A stretch of 64,000 nt of DNA, taken from the NCBI GenBank assembly GCA_965208395.1, contig CBDBON010000003.1:1426001-1490000 (forward strand), in the 5' to 3' direction. The notes under the pieces were generated by a model that was not told where the DNA came from, did no database searches, and saw only the letters and a program-made list of their open reading frames with translations. Source of the DNA: CBDBON01 sp965208395. Lineage in GTDB: Bacteria; Chloroflexota; Dehalococcoidia; Lucifugimonadales; CBDBON01. Both the position numbers and the translations under genes were made by a program. The first letter of the stretch is position 1; each line of letters starts with the position of its first letter. This document shows, piece by piece, positions 6,915 to 15,175 of this stretch.

Positions 6915-8426
6915 ATGGCCGTTCGTGGACAGGACATCGCATCGGTAATAAAGCGCCAGATTGAAGAGTTCGGCGGCCAGCTGACGATGGTGGACGTCGG
7001 GGTGGTGGTCGAGGTGGGGGACGGAGTGGCCCGGATTCACGGCCTCTCGGGAGTGGCCTATAACGAGCTGCTGGAGTTCTCCGGCGGCGTGATGGGCATG
7101 GCGTTGAACCTCGAGGAGGACAGCGTTGGAGCGGTCATCCTGGGCGACCCGATTCTCGTGAAGGAGGGCAGCGAGGTCCGCAGCACGAGCCGCATCGTCG
7201 AGGTGCCGGTCGGAGAGGGACTGGTCGGACGGGTCGTCGACGCGCTCGCGGAGCCTATCGACGGCAAGGGCCCGGCGCAGACGACGCAGCAGCGCGCCGT
7301 GGAGGTGATCGCGCCCGGCGTGGCGGCGCGGCAGGAGGTCAACGTACCGGTCCAGACCGGCGTGAAGGCCATCGACTCGATGGTGCCCGTGGGTCGCGGC
7401 CAGCGGGAGCTGATCATCGGAGACCGAGCCACCGGGAAGACGGCCCTCTGCCTGGACACGATAATCAATCAGAAGGGCGGCGACCTGGTGTGCATCTACG
7501 TCGCCATCGGCCAGAAGGCCGGGAAGGTCGCCCAGACGGTCGCGCTCCTGGAGCGTCACGGTGCCATGGAACATACCGTCGTGGTCGCGGCCAACGCCGC
7601 CGACTCGGCACCGATGCAGTACCTCGCACCCTACACCGGCTGCGCCATCGGCGAGTACTTCATGAACCAGGGCAAGGATGCCCTGATCGTGTACGACGAC
7701 CTCTCCAAGCACGCATGGGCGTACCGCCAGATGTCGCTGCTGCTGAGGCGTCCGCCCGGACGCGAGGCCTACCCCGGCGACGTGTTCTATCTGCACAGCC
7801 GTCTGCTGGAGCGGGCGGCGCGGCTGTCGGAGGATCTGGGCGGCGGCTCGCTGACCGCTCTTCCCATCATAGAGACGCTCGCCGGCGACGTGTCGGCATA
7901 CATCCCCACCAACGTCATATCGATCACCGACGGCCAGATATACCTGGAGCCGGAGCTGTTCAACTCGGGCATCCGGCCCGCCGTGAACGCCGGACTGTCC
8001 GTGTCACGGGTCGGCGGGACGGCGCAGACGAAGGCGATGAAGGCCGTGGCGGGCAGCCTCCGCCTCGACCTGGCGCAGTACCGGGAGCTGGCGGCCTTCG
8101 CCCAGTTCGGAACAGCGGACCTGGACGCGGCGACGAGGGCGCAGCTGGAGCGCGGCCAGCGCGCGGTGGAGGTGCTGAAGCAGAACGAGAGCTCACCCCT
8201 GAACCTGCCCCAGGAGATCACAGTCCTGTTCGCTCTCTCCAGAGGGCACCTCGACGACGTCGAAATCGGCAGGGTCCGGGCCTTCGAGGAGGCTCTTCAC
8301 CGCTTCATGGAGTCCAACCACCCGGAGATCCTTGCCAAGATCGGCGAGGAGAAGAGCATCAGCGACGAGACCGAGCCGGCATTGACGGGAGCGATAACCG
8401 AGTTCAAGACGAGCGTACCCTACTAG
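6915..8426 (+). CDS. atpA: F1Fo ATP synthase subunit alpha
   Basis: A 503-aa regulatory nucleotide-binding subunit of F1. Walker A GDRATGKT is at residues 169-176, and ALIVYDDLSKHA carries the Walker B region. The family signature appears as PAVNAGLSVSRVGG. The N-terminal beta-barrel includes VGDGVARIHGL. Length is normal. AGGAGG lies about 8 nt before ATG 6915. It is 8 nt from atpG. Confidence 0.97.
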   Translation: MAVRGQDIASVIKRQIEEFGGQLTMVDVGVVVEVGDGVARIHGLSGVAYNELLEFSGGVMGMALNLEEDSVGAVILGDPILVKEGSEVRSTSRIVEVPVGEGLVGRVVDALAEPIDGKGPAQTTQQRAVEVIAPGVAARQEVNVPVQTGVKAIDSMVPVGRGQRELIIGDRATGKTALCLDTIINQKGGDLVCIYVAIGQKAGKVAQTVALLERHGAMEHTVVVAANAADSAPMQYLAPYTGCAIGEYFMNQGKDALIVYDDLSKHAWAYRQMSLLLRRPPGREAYPGDVFYLHSRLLERAARLSEDLGGGSLTALPIIETLAGDVSAYIPTNVISITDGQIYLEPELFNSGIRPAVNAGLSVSRVGGTAQTKAMKAVAGSLRLDLAQYRELAAFAQFGTADLDAATRAQLERGQRAVEVLKQNESSPLNLPQEITVLFALSRGHLDDVEIGRVRAFEEALHRFMESNHPEILAKIGEEKSISDETEPALTGAITEFKTSVPY

Positions 8427-8434
8427 GCTGTAGC

Positions 8435-9295
8435 ATGCCGAGCGTAAGAGAAATACGGCGGCGCATCCGAAGCGTCGAGAACACGGCCAAGATAACGAAG
8501 GCCATGTCTATGATCGCCGCCTCGAAGATGCGGCGGACCCAGGAGACGGCCCTCCAGGGCCGCCCCTACTCGGAGCGTCTGCGCGATCTGCTGTCGCACC
8601 TCGCCGCCCAGGAGCGCGATGAGGACGAGCCGCACCCGCTCCTGAGACGGCGCGAGGCCCGCACCGTGACGATGGTCCTGATAACCCCGGACCGGGGCCT
8701 CACCGGCGGACTGCACAGCAAGATCAATAGGGCCGCGGCCCAGTTCATCGTCGAGCAGTCGGCCAGCACGAGGCTCGTCACGATAGGCCGGAAAGGGCGC
8801 GACTTCATGGCGCGCACGGGCCAGGAGGTGCAGGCGGTGTTCACCGACCTAGGCGACCGTCCGTCGATCCTCGACGTCACGCCTGCGGCGAGCATCGTGA
8901 TCGACGATTTCACGGCCGAGCGCGTGGATGCCGTATACATCGCCTACGCCGACTTCGTCAGCACGACCGTGCAGACGCCGGTAGTCCGGCCTCTCCTGCC
9001 GGTGGTGCCCGCCGACCTGAGGCCGGAGGAGGCGGTGGGGTACATATACGAGCCGACCGGCGAGAGGGTCCTCTCCGAGCTGCTTCCCCGGTTCGTGGAG
9101 CTGGAGCTCTATCACGCCGTCCTGGAATCGGTCGCCAGCGAGCAGTCGGCGCGCATGGTGGCCATGAGGAACGCGACCGACAACGCCAACGAGATGATCG
9201 TCGACCTGACGCTCGAGATGAACAAGGCCCGCCAGGAGAACATCACGACCGAGCTCCTGGACATAGTCGGCGGCGCGGCCGCGGTCGGCGCCTGA
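8435..9295 (+). CDS. atpG: F1Fo ATP synthase subunit gamma
   Basis: A 286-aa central rotor shaft. The N-terminal helix IRRRIRSVENTAKITKAM and the C-terminal helix with ATDNANEMI and NKARQENITTEL match the conserved coiled-coil ends of the family. ITPDRGLTGGL is the conserved first strand of the Rossmann-like middle. The frame is open far upstream inside atpA, but ATG 8435, 8 nt after the atpA stop, fits the family start exactly. Confidence 0.96.
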   Translation: MPSVREIRRRIRSVENTAKITKAMSMIAASKMRRTQETALQGRPYSERLRDLLSHLAAQERDEDEPHPLLRRREARTVTMVLITPDRGLTGGLHSKINRAAAQFIVEQSASTRLVTIGRKGRDFMARTGQEVQAVFTDLGDRPSILDVTPAASIVIDDFTAERVDAVYIAYADFVSTTVQTPVVRPLLPVVPADLRPEEAVGYIYEPTGERVLSELLPRFVELELYHAVLESVASEQSARMVAMRNATDNANEMIVDLTLEMNKARQENITTELLDIVGGAAAVGA

Positions 9296-9342
9296 CCGAC
9301 CGGCGTCCGCCGGACATCACAGCAGCATTCGAGGAGTTTAGG

Positions 9343-10740
9343 ATGGCCAACGGAAGGGTGACACAGGTGATCGGCACCGTCGTGGACGTCGAGTTCCCGC
9401 CGGAGGAGATGCCGAGCATCTTCAACGCGGTCGAGACGGACGTCGACGGTCAGAAGCTGGTGCTGGAGGTCGAGCAGCACGTCGGGAACAACTGGGTCAG
9501 ATGCCTCGCGCTCGGGCCCACCGACGGCCTGAAGCGCGGCGCGGAGGCACTCGACACGGGCCGGCCCATCTCCGTCCCCGTGGGAGACCCGACCCTGGGG
9601 CGCCTCTTCAACGCGCTGGGCGACCCGATCGACAACCTCGAGGAGGTCGAGTCTGACGAGAGATGGCCCATCCACCGGCAGCCTCCCAGCTTCGACCAGC
9701 AGGCCACCGAGGTGGAGATGCTGGAGATGGGCATCAAGGTCATGGACCTGATCGCTCCGTTCACCAGGGGCGGCAAGGTCGGCGCCTACGGCGGCGCGGG
9801 CACGGGCAAGACGGTCATCATCCAGGAGCTTATCCGCAACATCGGGACCGAGCACGAGGGCGTCTCCGTCTTCGCGGGAGTGGGCGAGCGCTCGCGCGAG
9901 GGCAACGACCTGATGAACGAGATGCAGGAGTCTGGCGTGCTGGGCAGCACGGTGCTCGTCTTCGGCCAGATGAACGAGCCTCCGGGCATACGCGCCCGCG
10001 TCGGGATGACGGGCGTGACGATGGCCGAGTATTTCAAAGAGACGCGGGAGCAGGACGTGCTGCTCTTCGTCGACAATATCTACAGGTACATCCTGGCGGG
10101 TATGGAGGTGTCGGCGCTTCTGGGCCGCATGCCGTCGGCTGTGGGGTATCAGCCGACGCTGTCGACCGAGATGGGCGACCTGGAGGAGCGTATAACCTCG
10201 GCGGGCGCCGGGTCGATCACCTCGTTCCAGGCGATATACGTCCCCGCGGACGACTATACGGACCCCGGAATCGTGACGACCTTCGGCCATCTGGACGCGG
10301 TCATCTCGCTCGACAGGGCTCTGGTCGAGCAGGGCCTCTACCCTGCGGTCGATCCGTTGTCTTCCTCGTCCCGCATCCTGGAACCGTCGATCGTCGGACA
10401 GGACCACTACGACGCCGCCCGCGGCGTACAGCAGGTGCTCCAGCGGTACAGAGACCTCCAGGACATCATCGCCATCCTGGGCGTCGAGGAGCTGTCCGAC
10501 GAGGACCGCCAGACGGTTGCCAGGGCGCGGAAGATCCAGCGTTTCCTGACCCAGCCCTTCTTCGTGGCGGAGCAGTTCACGGGACAGGAGGGCCGGTACG
10601 TGTCGGTGAAGGACACGGTGCGAGGGTTCCAGGAGATACTTGCCGGCAAGCACGACGACCTGCCGGAGCAGGCGTTCTACATGGTGGGCGGGATCGAGGA
10701 GGCGGTCGAGAAGGCCGAGCGGATGAGGGCGGAGAGCTAG
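9343..10740 (+). CDS. atpD: F1Fo ATP synthase subunit beta
   Basis: A 465-aa catalytic subunit. Walker A GGAGTGKT is at residues 150-157. The catalytic glutamate lies in GVGERSREGND, and VLLFVDNIYRY is Walker B. The C-terminal DELSEED-equivalent loop is present as GVEELSDEDR. GGAG precedes ATG 9343. It ends 1 nt before the epsilon start, implying coupled translation. Confidence 0.98.
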   Translation: MANGRVTQVIGTVVDVEFPPEEMPSIFNAVETDVDGQKLVLEVEQHVGNNWVRCLALGPTDGLKRGAEALDTGRPISVPVGDPTLGRLFNALGDPIDNLEEVESDERWPIHRQPPSFDQQATEVEMLEMGIKVMDLIAPFTRGGKVGAYGGAGTGKTVIIQELIRNIGTEHEGVSVFAGVGERSREGNDLMNEMQESGVLGSTVLVFGQMNEPPGIRARVGMTGVTMAEYFKETREQDVLLFVDNIYRYILAGMEVSALLGRMPSAVGYQPTLSTEMGDLEERITSAGAGSITSFQAIYVPADDYTDPGIVTTFGHLDAVISLDRALVEQGLYPAVDPLSSSSRILEPSIVGQDHYDAARGVQQVLQRYRDLQDIIAILGVEELSDEDRQTVARARKIQRFLTQPFFVAEQFTGQEGRYVSVKDTVRGFQEILAGKHDDLPEQAFYMVGGIEEAVEKAERMRAES

Positions 10741-10741
10741 A

Positions 10742-11176
10742 TTGGCGAAGCTGCTGTTCGAGATCGTCACGGCCGAGCGGCTGGTGTCGTCCCAGGAAGT
10801 GGACGTCGTCGTAGCGCCGGGTGAAGCGGGCGAGCTGGCTGTGCTGCCGCGCCACGCTCCGCTGCTGACGTCGCTCCGCTCCGGTGAGATCATGGTCCGC
10901 AACGAGGGCGAGGAGAGCTACATCGCGGTCGGCGGCGGGTTCATGGAGGTGATGCCGGGGAAGGTCACGATCCTTGCCGACACGGCCGAGCGGGCCGACG
11001 AGATCGACGAGCAGCGCGCCGAGGAGGCCCTGAGACGGGCGCAGGAGCAGGTCGACGTCTCATCATCCGACATGGACCTGGGACGAGCGCTCGCCGCGAT
11101 GCGGAGATCCCAGGCGAGGCTCAGGGTCGCGCGACGCCGCAGATCTCGGGGAGATACGGGCGCACCCCCGCGCTAA
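10742..11176 (+). CDS. atpC: F1Fo ATP synthase subunit epsilon
   Basis: A 144-aa subunit that regulates rotation. The N-terminal beta-sandwich contains the typical LPRHAPLLTSLRSGE and YIAVGGGFMEV motifs, followed by a C-terminal helical hairpin (about residues 85-132) rich in Ala, Arg and Glu. The start is TTG at 10742, one base after the atpD stop; GGCGGAG at the end of atpD is the probable ribosome binding site. It is the last gene of the operon. Confidence 0.94.
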   Translation: MAKLLFEIVTAERLVSSQEVDVVVAPGEAGELAVLPRHAPLLTSLRSGEIMVRNEGEESYIAVGGGFMEVMPGKVTILADTAERADEIDEQRAEEALRRAQEQVDVSSSDMDLGRALAAMRRSQARLRVARRRRSRGDTGAPPR

Positions 11177-11177
11177 C

Positions 11178-11197
11178 CCTCTCCCACCGGGGAGAGG
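11178..11197 (+). terminator. Hairpin at the end of the ATP synthase operon
   Basis: A perfect 8-bp stem (CCTCTCCC / GGGGAGAGG) with a 4-nt loop starts 1 nt after the atpC stop. No U-run follows, so it may be a 3'-end stabiliser or Rho-dependent site. The sequence also resembles common CCCTCTCCC...GGGAGAGG interspersed elements. Confidence 0.5.
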
Positions 11198-11264
11198 AGA
11201 ATGGGCGCGTGACCCTCTCTACCCCTGCCCAGACACACGGAGTCTGAATAGTCGTAGCATAGAC

Positions 11265-12188
11265 TTACTGGTAGTGGCGGGCGAGCTCTGAGACGTACCG
11301 CCTGCCCAGTCGATCCGCGTTATCGTCCAGCCAGTCGGAGAGCCGGGTCGTACCGGACGGAGCCTCCCCGGACCTCGACACCAGCAGCCCGGCCGTCAGC
11401 CCGTCGATCTCCTCGCGGGTCAGCACCACGTCCCTGACCAGGAGTCCGGCGATCCAAGCCCCCGTCATCGCCGCCCAGGGAGGCACGTGGACCAGCTTCG
11501 CCCGCGCGCCCGTCTTCCGCGCGATGAGCCGGACCATCTCCGTGTAGGCGAGCACGTCCGGCCCTACGGCGTCCACCTCGACATCGCCGACGCCTGCGCC
11601 CAGATCCCCGGCGAGGCGTGCGAGGTCTTCGACGAATATCGGCTGCACTCCATAGCGGCCGTCGCCCGGTACCGGATGGACTGGGAATCTCCTGAGCATC
11701 CACGCGATGTTGTTGAGCAGTATGTCCTCGCGTCCGAAGATGATCGCAGGGCGCACGATGGCGTGGGAGAGCGTCGACTCTCTCAGCGCCTGTTCGACGA
11801 CCGCCTTCCCCCGGAAGTACGGCAGAGGCGAGTCCGCCGACGCGTTGGTTATGCTGATGTGGACGACTCGCCTAACGCCAGCACGCCGGGCCGCTTCGAA
11901 GAGGGCGCGGCTGTTATGCACCGCCAGGTCGTGAGTCAGCTCACCCCGGGCGAAGCGGACCCAGTATGTGTTGAACAGCGTATCGGCACCCTCCAGGCTG
12001 CGCGCCAGCGCCCCGGGATCGTCGAAGCTGTAAGGATATGCCACGACCCTCTCGCCGAGAGGGCTGGGGCGTTCGGGATGTCCGGTGAGCGATCTTACCA
12101 CGGCGCCGCGATCCAGCAACCACCGCGCGATGTATCTCCCCGTGTATCCCGACGCGCCCGTCACCACGTGTACGACCTTGTCAGCCAT
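11265..12188 (-). CDS. NAD(P)-binding epimerase / NmrA-like protein
   Basis: A 307-aa Rossmann protein of the atypical short-chain dehydrogenase type. The N-terminal VTGASGYTGRYIARWL is the GxxGxxG dinucleotide motif. YFRGKAVVEQAL gives the YxxxK-like region and IVRPAIIFG the conserved substrate-loop strand. Related proteins (NmrA-like, complex-I assembly CIA30-like, ubiquinone-pathway epimerases) act on or sense NAD(P)H and quinones. I chose ATG 12188 because the family motif begins there, although the frame is open further upstream. It is divergent from the threonine dehydratase gene with a 69-nt shared region. The exact reaction is unknown. Confidence 0.8.
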   Translation of the reverse strand: MADKVVHVVTGASGYTGRYIARWLLDRGAVVRSLTGHPERPSPLGERVVAYPYSFDDPGALARSLEGADTLFNTYWVRFARGELTHDLAVHNSRALFEAARRAGVRRVVHISITNASADSPLPYFRGKAVVEQALRESTLSHAIVRPAIIFGREDILLNNIAWMLRRFPVHPVPGDGRYGVQPIFVEDLARLAGDLGAGVGDVEVDAVGPDVLAYTEMVRLIARKTGARAKLVHVPPWAAMTGAWIAGLLVRDVVLTREEIDGLTAGLLVSRSGEAPSGTTRLSDWLDDNADRLGRRYVSELARHYQ

Positions 12189-12214
12189 GAGAGTTACTTC
12201 CTTCTCCTCGTCTG

Positions 12215-12220
12215 TATAAT
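12215..12220 (+). promoter_or_regulatory. -10 element for the threonine dehydratase gene
   Basis: A perfect TATAAT preceded directly by TG lies 37 nt before ATG 12258. No good -35 box is visible 16-18 nt upstream. Confidence 0.45.
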
Positions 12221-12257
12221 CGTCCCAACCGCCCGAGTCTACACGGAGGCACCTGAA

Positions 12258-13232
12258 ATGAGTCAAGATGTGAATGAGCCGCCGGTCCTCGTGACCCTGA
12301 AGGATATCGAGAGCGCGGCTGTCGCGACGGCCCCGCACGTCCACAGGACGCCGGTGACCGGCTCCTCCTATCTGGGCGACCGCCTGGGTGTCGAGATGTA
12401 CCTGAAGCTGGAGATGTTTCAGAAGACCGGCTCCTTCAAGCCCAGAGGGGTGCTGAACAGGATTGCGAGCCTGTCCCCCGAAGACCTGACGAGGGGAGTG
12501 GTCTCCTTCTCGTCGGGCAATCACGCGCAGGCGCTGGCGTACGCGGCGTCGATGATGCGAGCGCCGTCGACGGTGGTCATGCCCGCCGGCGCGGTCAGAG
12601 CGAAGGTCGACGCGACCCGGGGGTACGGCGGCGAGGTGGTCCTGACCGACGCAGACCTGCTACAGACCGCTCTGGACATCCAGCGTGAGCGCGGGCTGAC
12701 GCTCATCCACCCCTTCGACCATCCGGACACGATCGCGGGGACGGGAACATTGGGGCTGGAGCTCCTCGAGGAGGTGCCCGCACTGGACGTGGTCATCTGC
12801 GGAGTCGGGGGCGGCGGTCTCATCTCCGGCGTCGCCGCCGCGCTCAAGCTGACCAACCCGGCGATCAGGGTGATAGGGGTCGAGCCGGACGGCGCGCCGG
12901 GAATGACCCTCGCCCTCGAGGCGGGGAAGCCGGTGCACCTCGACCGACTCGACACGGTCGCCGACGGACTGGCCGCCCCGTTCGCCGGGCGCCACAACAT
13001 GGCACACGTCAACGCCTTCGTGGACGATGTCGTCACGGTCGACGACCCCACGATCGTCGACGCGATGGGCACTATACTGGAGCGGGGCAAGGTGCTGGCC
13101 GAGCCCGCGGCTGCGTCCACCTACGCAGCGCTGCTGGAGGGAAAGGTCCGCCTGAGCGAGGGCGAAACCGTCGTGTGCGTCCTCAGCGGCGGTAACATCG
13201 ACCGCGCCCGGCTCGCGCAGCTTCTCGCGTAA
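12258..13232 (+). CDS. Threonine/serine dehydratase (PLP-dependent)
   Basis: A 324-aa fold-type II PLP enzyme. GSFKPRG contains the Schiff-base lysine K61; SSGNHAQALA is the substrate loop; CGVGGGGLISG is the phosphate-binding glycine loop; VLSGGNID is the C-terminal PLP-contacting motif. It lacks the C-terminal ACT-like regulatory domain of biosynthetic IlvA, so it resembles catabolic TdcB or serine racemase-type enzymes deaminating threonine or serine to a 2-oxoacid. ATG 12258 with GGAGGC upstream is the clear start even though the frame is open earlier. Confidence 0.92.
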   Translation: MSQDVNEPPVLVTLKDIESAAVATAPHVHRTPVTGSSYLGDRLGVEMYLKLEMFQKTGSFKPRGVLNRIASLSPEDLTRGVVSFSSGNHAQALAYAASMMRAPSTVVMPAGAVRAKVDATRGYGGEVVLTDADLLQTALDIQRERGLTLIHPFDHPDTIAGTGTLGLELLEEVPALDVVICGVGGGGLISGVAAALKLTNPAIRVIGVEPDGAPGMTLALEAGKPVHLDRLDTVADGLAAPFAGRHNMAHVNAFVDDVVTVDDPTIVDAMGTILERGKVLAEPAAASTYAALLEGKVRLSEGETVVCVLSGGNIDRARLAQLLA

Positions 13233-13240
13233 TTCCACGG

Positions 13241-13269
13241 TTGACTGGCGAGGGGCCCCTACGTATGCT
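13241..13269 (+). promoter_or_regulatory. Sigma70-type promoter of tRNA-Gly
   Basis: -35 TTGACT (13241-13246), a 17-nt spacer and -10 TATGCT (13264-13269). The tRNA 5' end is 10 nt downstream. Confidence 0.75.
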
Positions 13270-13278
13270 TGATGACGA

Positions 13279-13353
13279 GCGGGAGTAACTCAGCGGTAGA
13301 GTTCCTGCCTTCCAAGCAGGCTGTCGCCGGTTCGAATCCGGTCTCCCGCTCCA
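13279..13353 (+). tRNA. tRNA-Gly (anticodon TCC)
   Basis: Acceptor GCGGGAG (13279-13285) pairs with CTCCCGC (13343-13349), with discriminator T and an encoded CCA (13351-13353). The anticodon stem CCTGC/GCAGG (13304-13308, 13316-13320) encloses loop CTTCCAA with anticodon TCC at 13311-13313. The T-arm contains GGTTCGAATCC. Confidence 0.97.
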
Positions 13354-13379
13354 GATTGCCCTGAGCGTGGATACGAAGC

Positions 13380-13409
13380 CGACGAGGCCGTCTTAACGGA
13401 CGGTCGTCG
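13380..13409 (+). terminator. Hairpin after tRNA-Gly
   Basis: CGACGA-GG-CCGTC / GACGG-TCGTCG around a TTAACG loop forms an 11-bp stem with a 2-nt bulge, followed by CTTT. It lies 27 nt after the tRNA and likely terminates it. Confidence 0.5.
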
Positions 13410-13485
13410 CTTTCGGTGCAGCCTGCCAGAAGTCTCTTGTCAACTACCATATGCATTTCAGCATAGGGCCCTCCGCAACGGCTCC

Positions 13486-13515
13486 TTGACTACGTTTCCA
13501 CTCGCAACTTAGGGT
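13486..13515 (+). promoter_or_regulatory. Possible promoter for the CoA-transferase gene
   Basis: -35 TTGACT (13486-13491) and -10 TAGGGT (13510-13515) with an 18-nt spacer, 42 nt before ATG 13558. The -10 is weak. Confidence 0.4.
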
Positions 13516-13557
13516 ACGCTACACTCCCGCGGTTTCTTCCGGAGCGAGCATAGTTCG

Positions 13558-15027
13558 ATGGGTTGGAAAGAGCACTACAGGAGCAACACGGTCAGCGCCG
13601 ACGAAGCCGTGGCGATGGTCAGTGCGGGCGACAACCTGGCGATCAGTCTGGACCCGAAACCTACCGTTCTGATGGATGCCCTCGTTTCGCACCACGAGCA
13701 ACTGAAGGATTTGCGTATATTCGATGTCGCCCCCCACTACGACCCGGGCTGGCTGCGGGCCGATTTCGAGGGCTCGTTCCGATACAGTCCCTCCATGTTT
13801 TTGGGTAACCTGGCACGGTCGGCCTACGACGAACGCCGTATCGATTTCGCCCCCGTGATCTTCTCAGCCGATATACAGCCCTATAGAGAGCCCAACAGAG
13901 GTCCCAGGCTTGACGTGACCCTGGTGGTCTGCTCACCCCCCGACGACCGCGGGTTCTGCAGTTTTGGAAAGGGCTTATGGAACAAGCGGAGCTTTGCCAA
14001 ACACGCACGAATAGTTCTTGCCCAAGTGGATGAATCTCTCATCCGCACCTATGGGGACAACTACATTCACGTCTCTGAAATCGATCGCTTCGTCGATCAC
14101 ACGCCTCCCGAACTGTCTTTAGAAGAATCGGAAGAGATGATCTCTCACGTGGAGGATCCCCTCGTTCGAGCGGAACTGGAGCGGCTGCTACCCCGGTTGA
14201 GTGGAAGTGACAGGTACGAGAGTCTGCCTAGTCTGCTCAGCAACACCCTCAAACAGGTACGGGAGTTTACCAGGCTCATGACGGTAGCGGAACCGAGCGA
14301 GGACGTTCGGAAGATAGCGCAGAACGTGGCTGAGCTCGTCAGGGATGGGGATACTATCCAGATCGGGGTAGGTTCCCCGAGCTCCTATCTACCCCGTCTG
14401 GGGGCCTTCGATCAGAAGCGGGATCTGGGCTGGCACTCGGAGATGACGGCCCCCGGTATTCTCAGTCTCATAGAAGAGGGAGTTATCACCGGCGAACGTA
14501 AGAACGTCCATACCGGTGTAGCAGTGTTCACCGCCCTGACCGGAAGCGCTGCCGAAGAGGTGCCTTTCGCCCACAACAACCCCCTCATCGAGCTGCGAGA
14601 CGCAGAGTACGTGGTCAACATCAACACCATCTCTTCCCACGAAAACTACATCGCCATCAACAACGCCCTTTCCATAGACTTCTCCGGGCAGATCAACTCG
14701 GAGACCATTGGAAGCCGTCAGTGGAACGGGACCGGCGGCCAACCGGAGCTTCACATAGGAGCCGTGCTATCGAAGGGTGGCAGGGCCATTACGCTCCTGC
14801 GGTCGACGGCGGCTGGAGGCACCGTCTCACGCATTGTGCCTCAGCATCCGGAGGGGGCGGCGGTAACCGTTCCCCGCACATTTGCCGATACGATAGTAAC
14901 CGAGTATGGCGTAGCTCAGCTGCTTGGCAAATCTATCCGGGAGAGGGCTCGTGAGCTGATAGCCGTCGCCCACCCAGACTTTAGGGATGACCTCCAGAAG
15001 GCGGCCGAAAGGCTCTACTACCCCTAG
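13558..15027 (+). CDS. Acetyl-CoA hydrolase/transferase family protein
   Basis: A 489-aa protein of the acetyl-CoA hydrolase / 4-hydroxybutyrate CoA-transferase family (two Rossmann-like halves). The catalytic glutamate that forms the glutamyl-CoA intermediate is in LGWHSEM, near residue 300. The CoA-binding motif appears in the third quarter (SGQINSETIGSR, then GTGGQPELHIGA). It moves CoA between acyl groups, for example acetate, butyrate, 4-hydroxybutyrate or propionate. A crotonase lies downstream. Base use looks less GC-rich than in neighbours (more AAC, TCT and ATA codons), and the pair starts just beyond a tRNA-Gly gene, which is compatible with horizontal acquisition. The substrate is unknown. 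Confidence 0.85.
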   Translation: MGWKEHYRSNTVSADEAVAMVSAGDNLAISLDPKPTVLMDALVSHHEQLKDLRIFDVAPHYDPGWLRADFEGSFRYSPSMFLGNLARSAYDERRIDFAPVIFSADIQPYREPNRGPRLDVTLVVCSPPDDRGFCSFGKGLWNKRSFAKHARIVLAQVDESLIRTYGDNYIHVSEIDRFVDHTPPELSLEESEEMISHVEDPLVRAELERLLPRLSGSDRYESLPSLLSNTLKQVREFTRLMTVAEPSEDVRKIAQNVAELVRDGDTIQIGVGSPSSYLPRLGAFDQKRDLGWHSEMTAPGILSLIEEGVITGERKNVHTGVAVFTALTGSAAEEVPFAHNNPLIELRDAEYVVNINTISSHENYIAINNALSIDFSGQINSETIGSRQWNGTGGQPELHIGAVLSKGGRAITLLRSTAAGGTVSRIVPQHPEGAAVTVPRTFADTIVTEYGVAQLLGKSIRERARELIAVAHPDFRDDLQKAAERLYYP

Positions 15028-15067
15028 ATCCCGGCCCCCAGAAGTGCTCTTGCAAATCAGCAGGGGG

Positions 15068-15166
15068 ATGAACACCTTCCTACCTGACCTCAGAAGGGCC
15101 CTGGACCAGGGGGAAGTTGATGAACGCTTCCGGGACACGAAAGCCATTTACGAATCCGACTGGTAG
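15068..15166 (+). CDS. Small hypothetical ORF (32 aa)
   Basis: An ATG-initiated frame lies in the 148-nt gap between the CoA-transferase and crotonase genes, ending 9 nt before the crotonase ATG. A G-run (CAGGGGG) abuts the ATG, which is poor spacing for a ribosome binding site. The product is acidic and soluble (RRALDQGEVDERF, AIYESDW). I do not recognise it. It could be a leader peptide, a gene remnant or chance; its stop overlaps the crotonase ribosome binding site region (TAGGAGG). Confidence 0.25.
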   Translation: MNTFLPDLRRALDQGEVDERFRDTKAIYESDW

Positions 15167-15175
15167 GAGGACTGC

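Noticed and set aside
11487..12257. N-terminal extension of the threonine dehydratase frame across the epimerase gene
   Set aside because: The extension is antisense to a real gene and lacks similarity. ATG 12258 has a good ribosome binding site and the family start.
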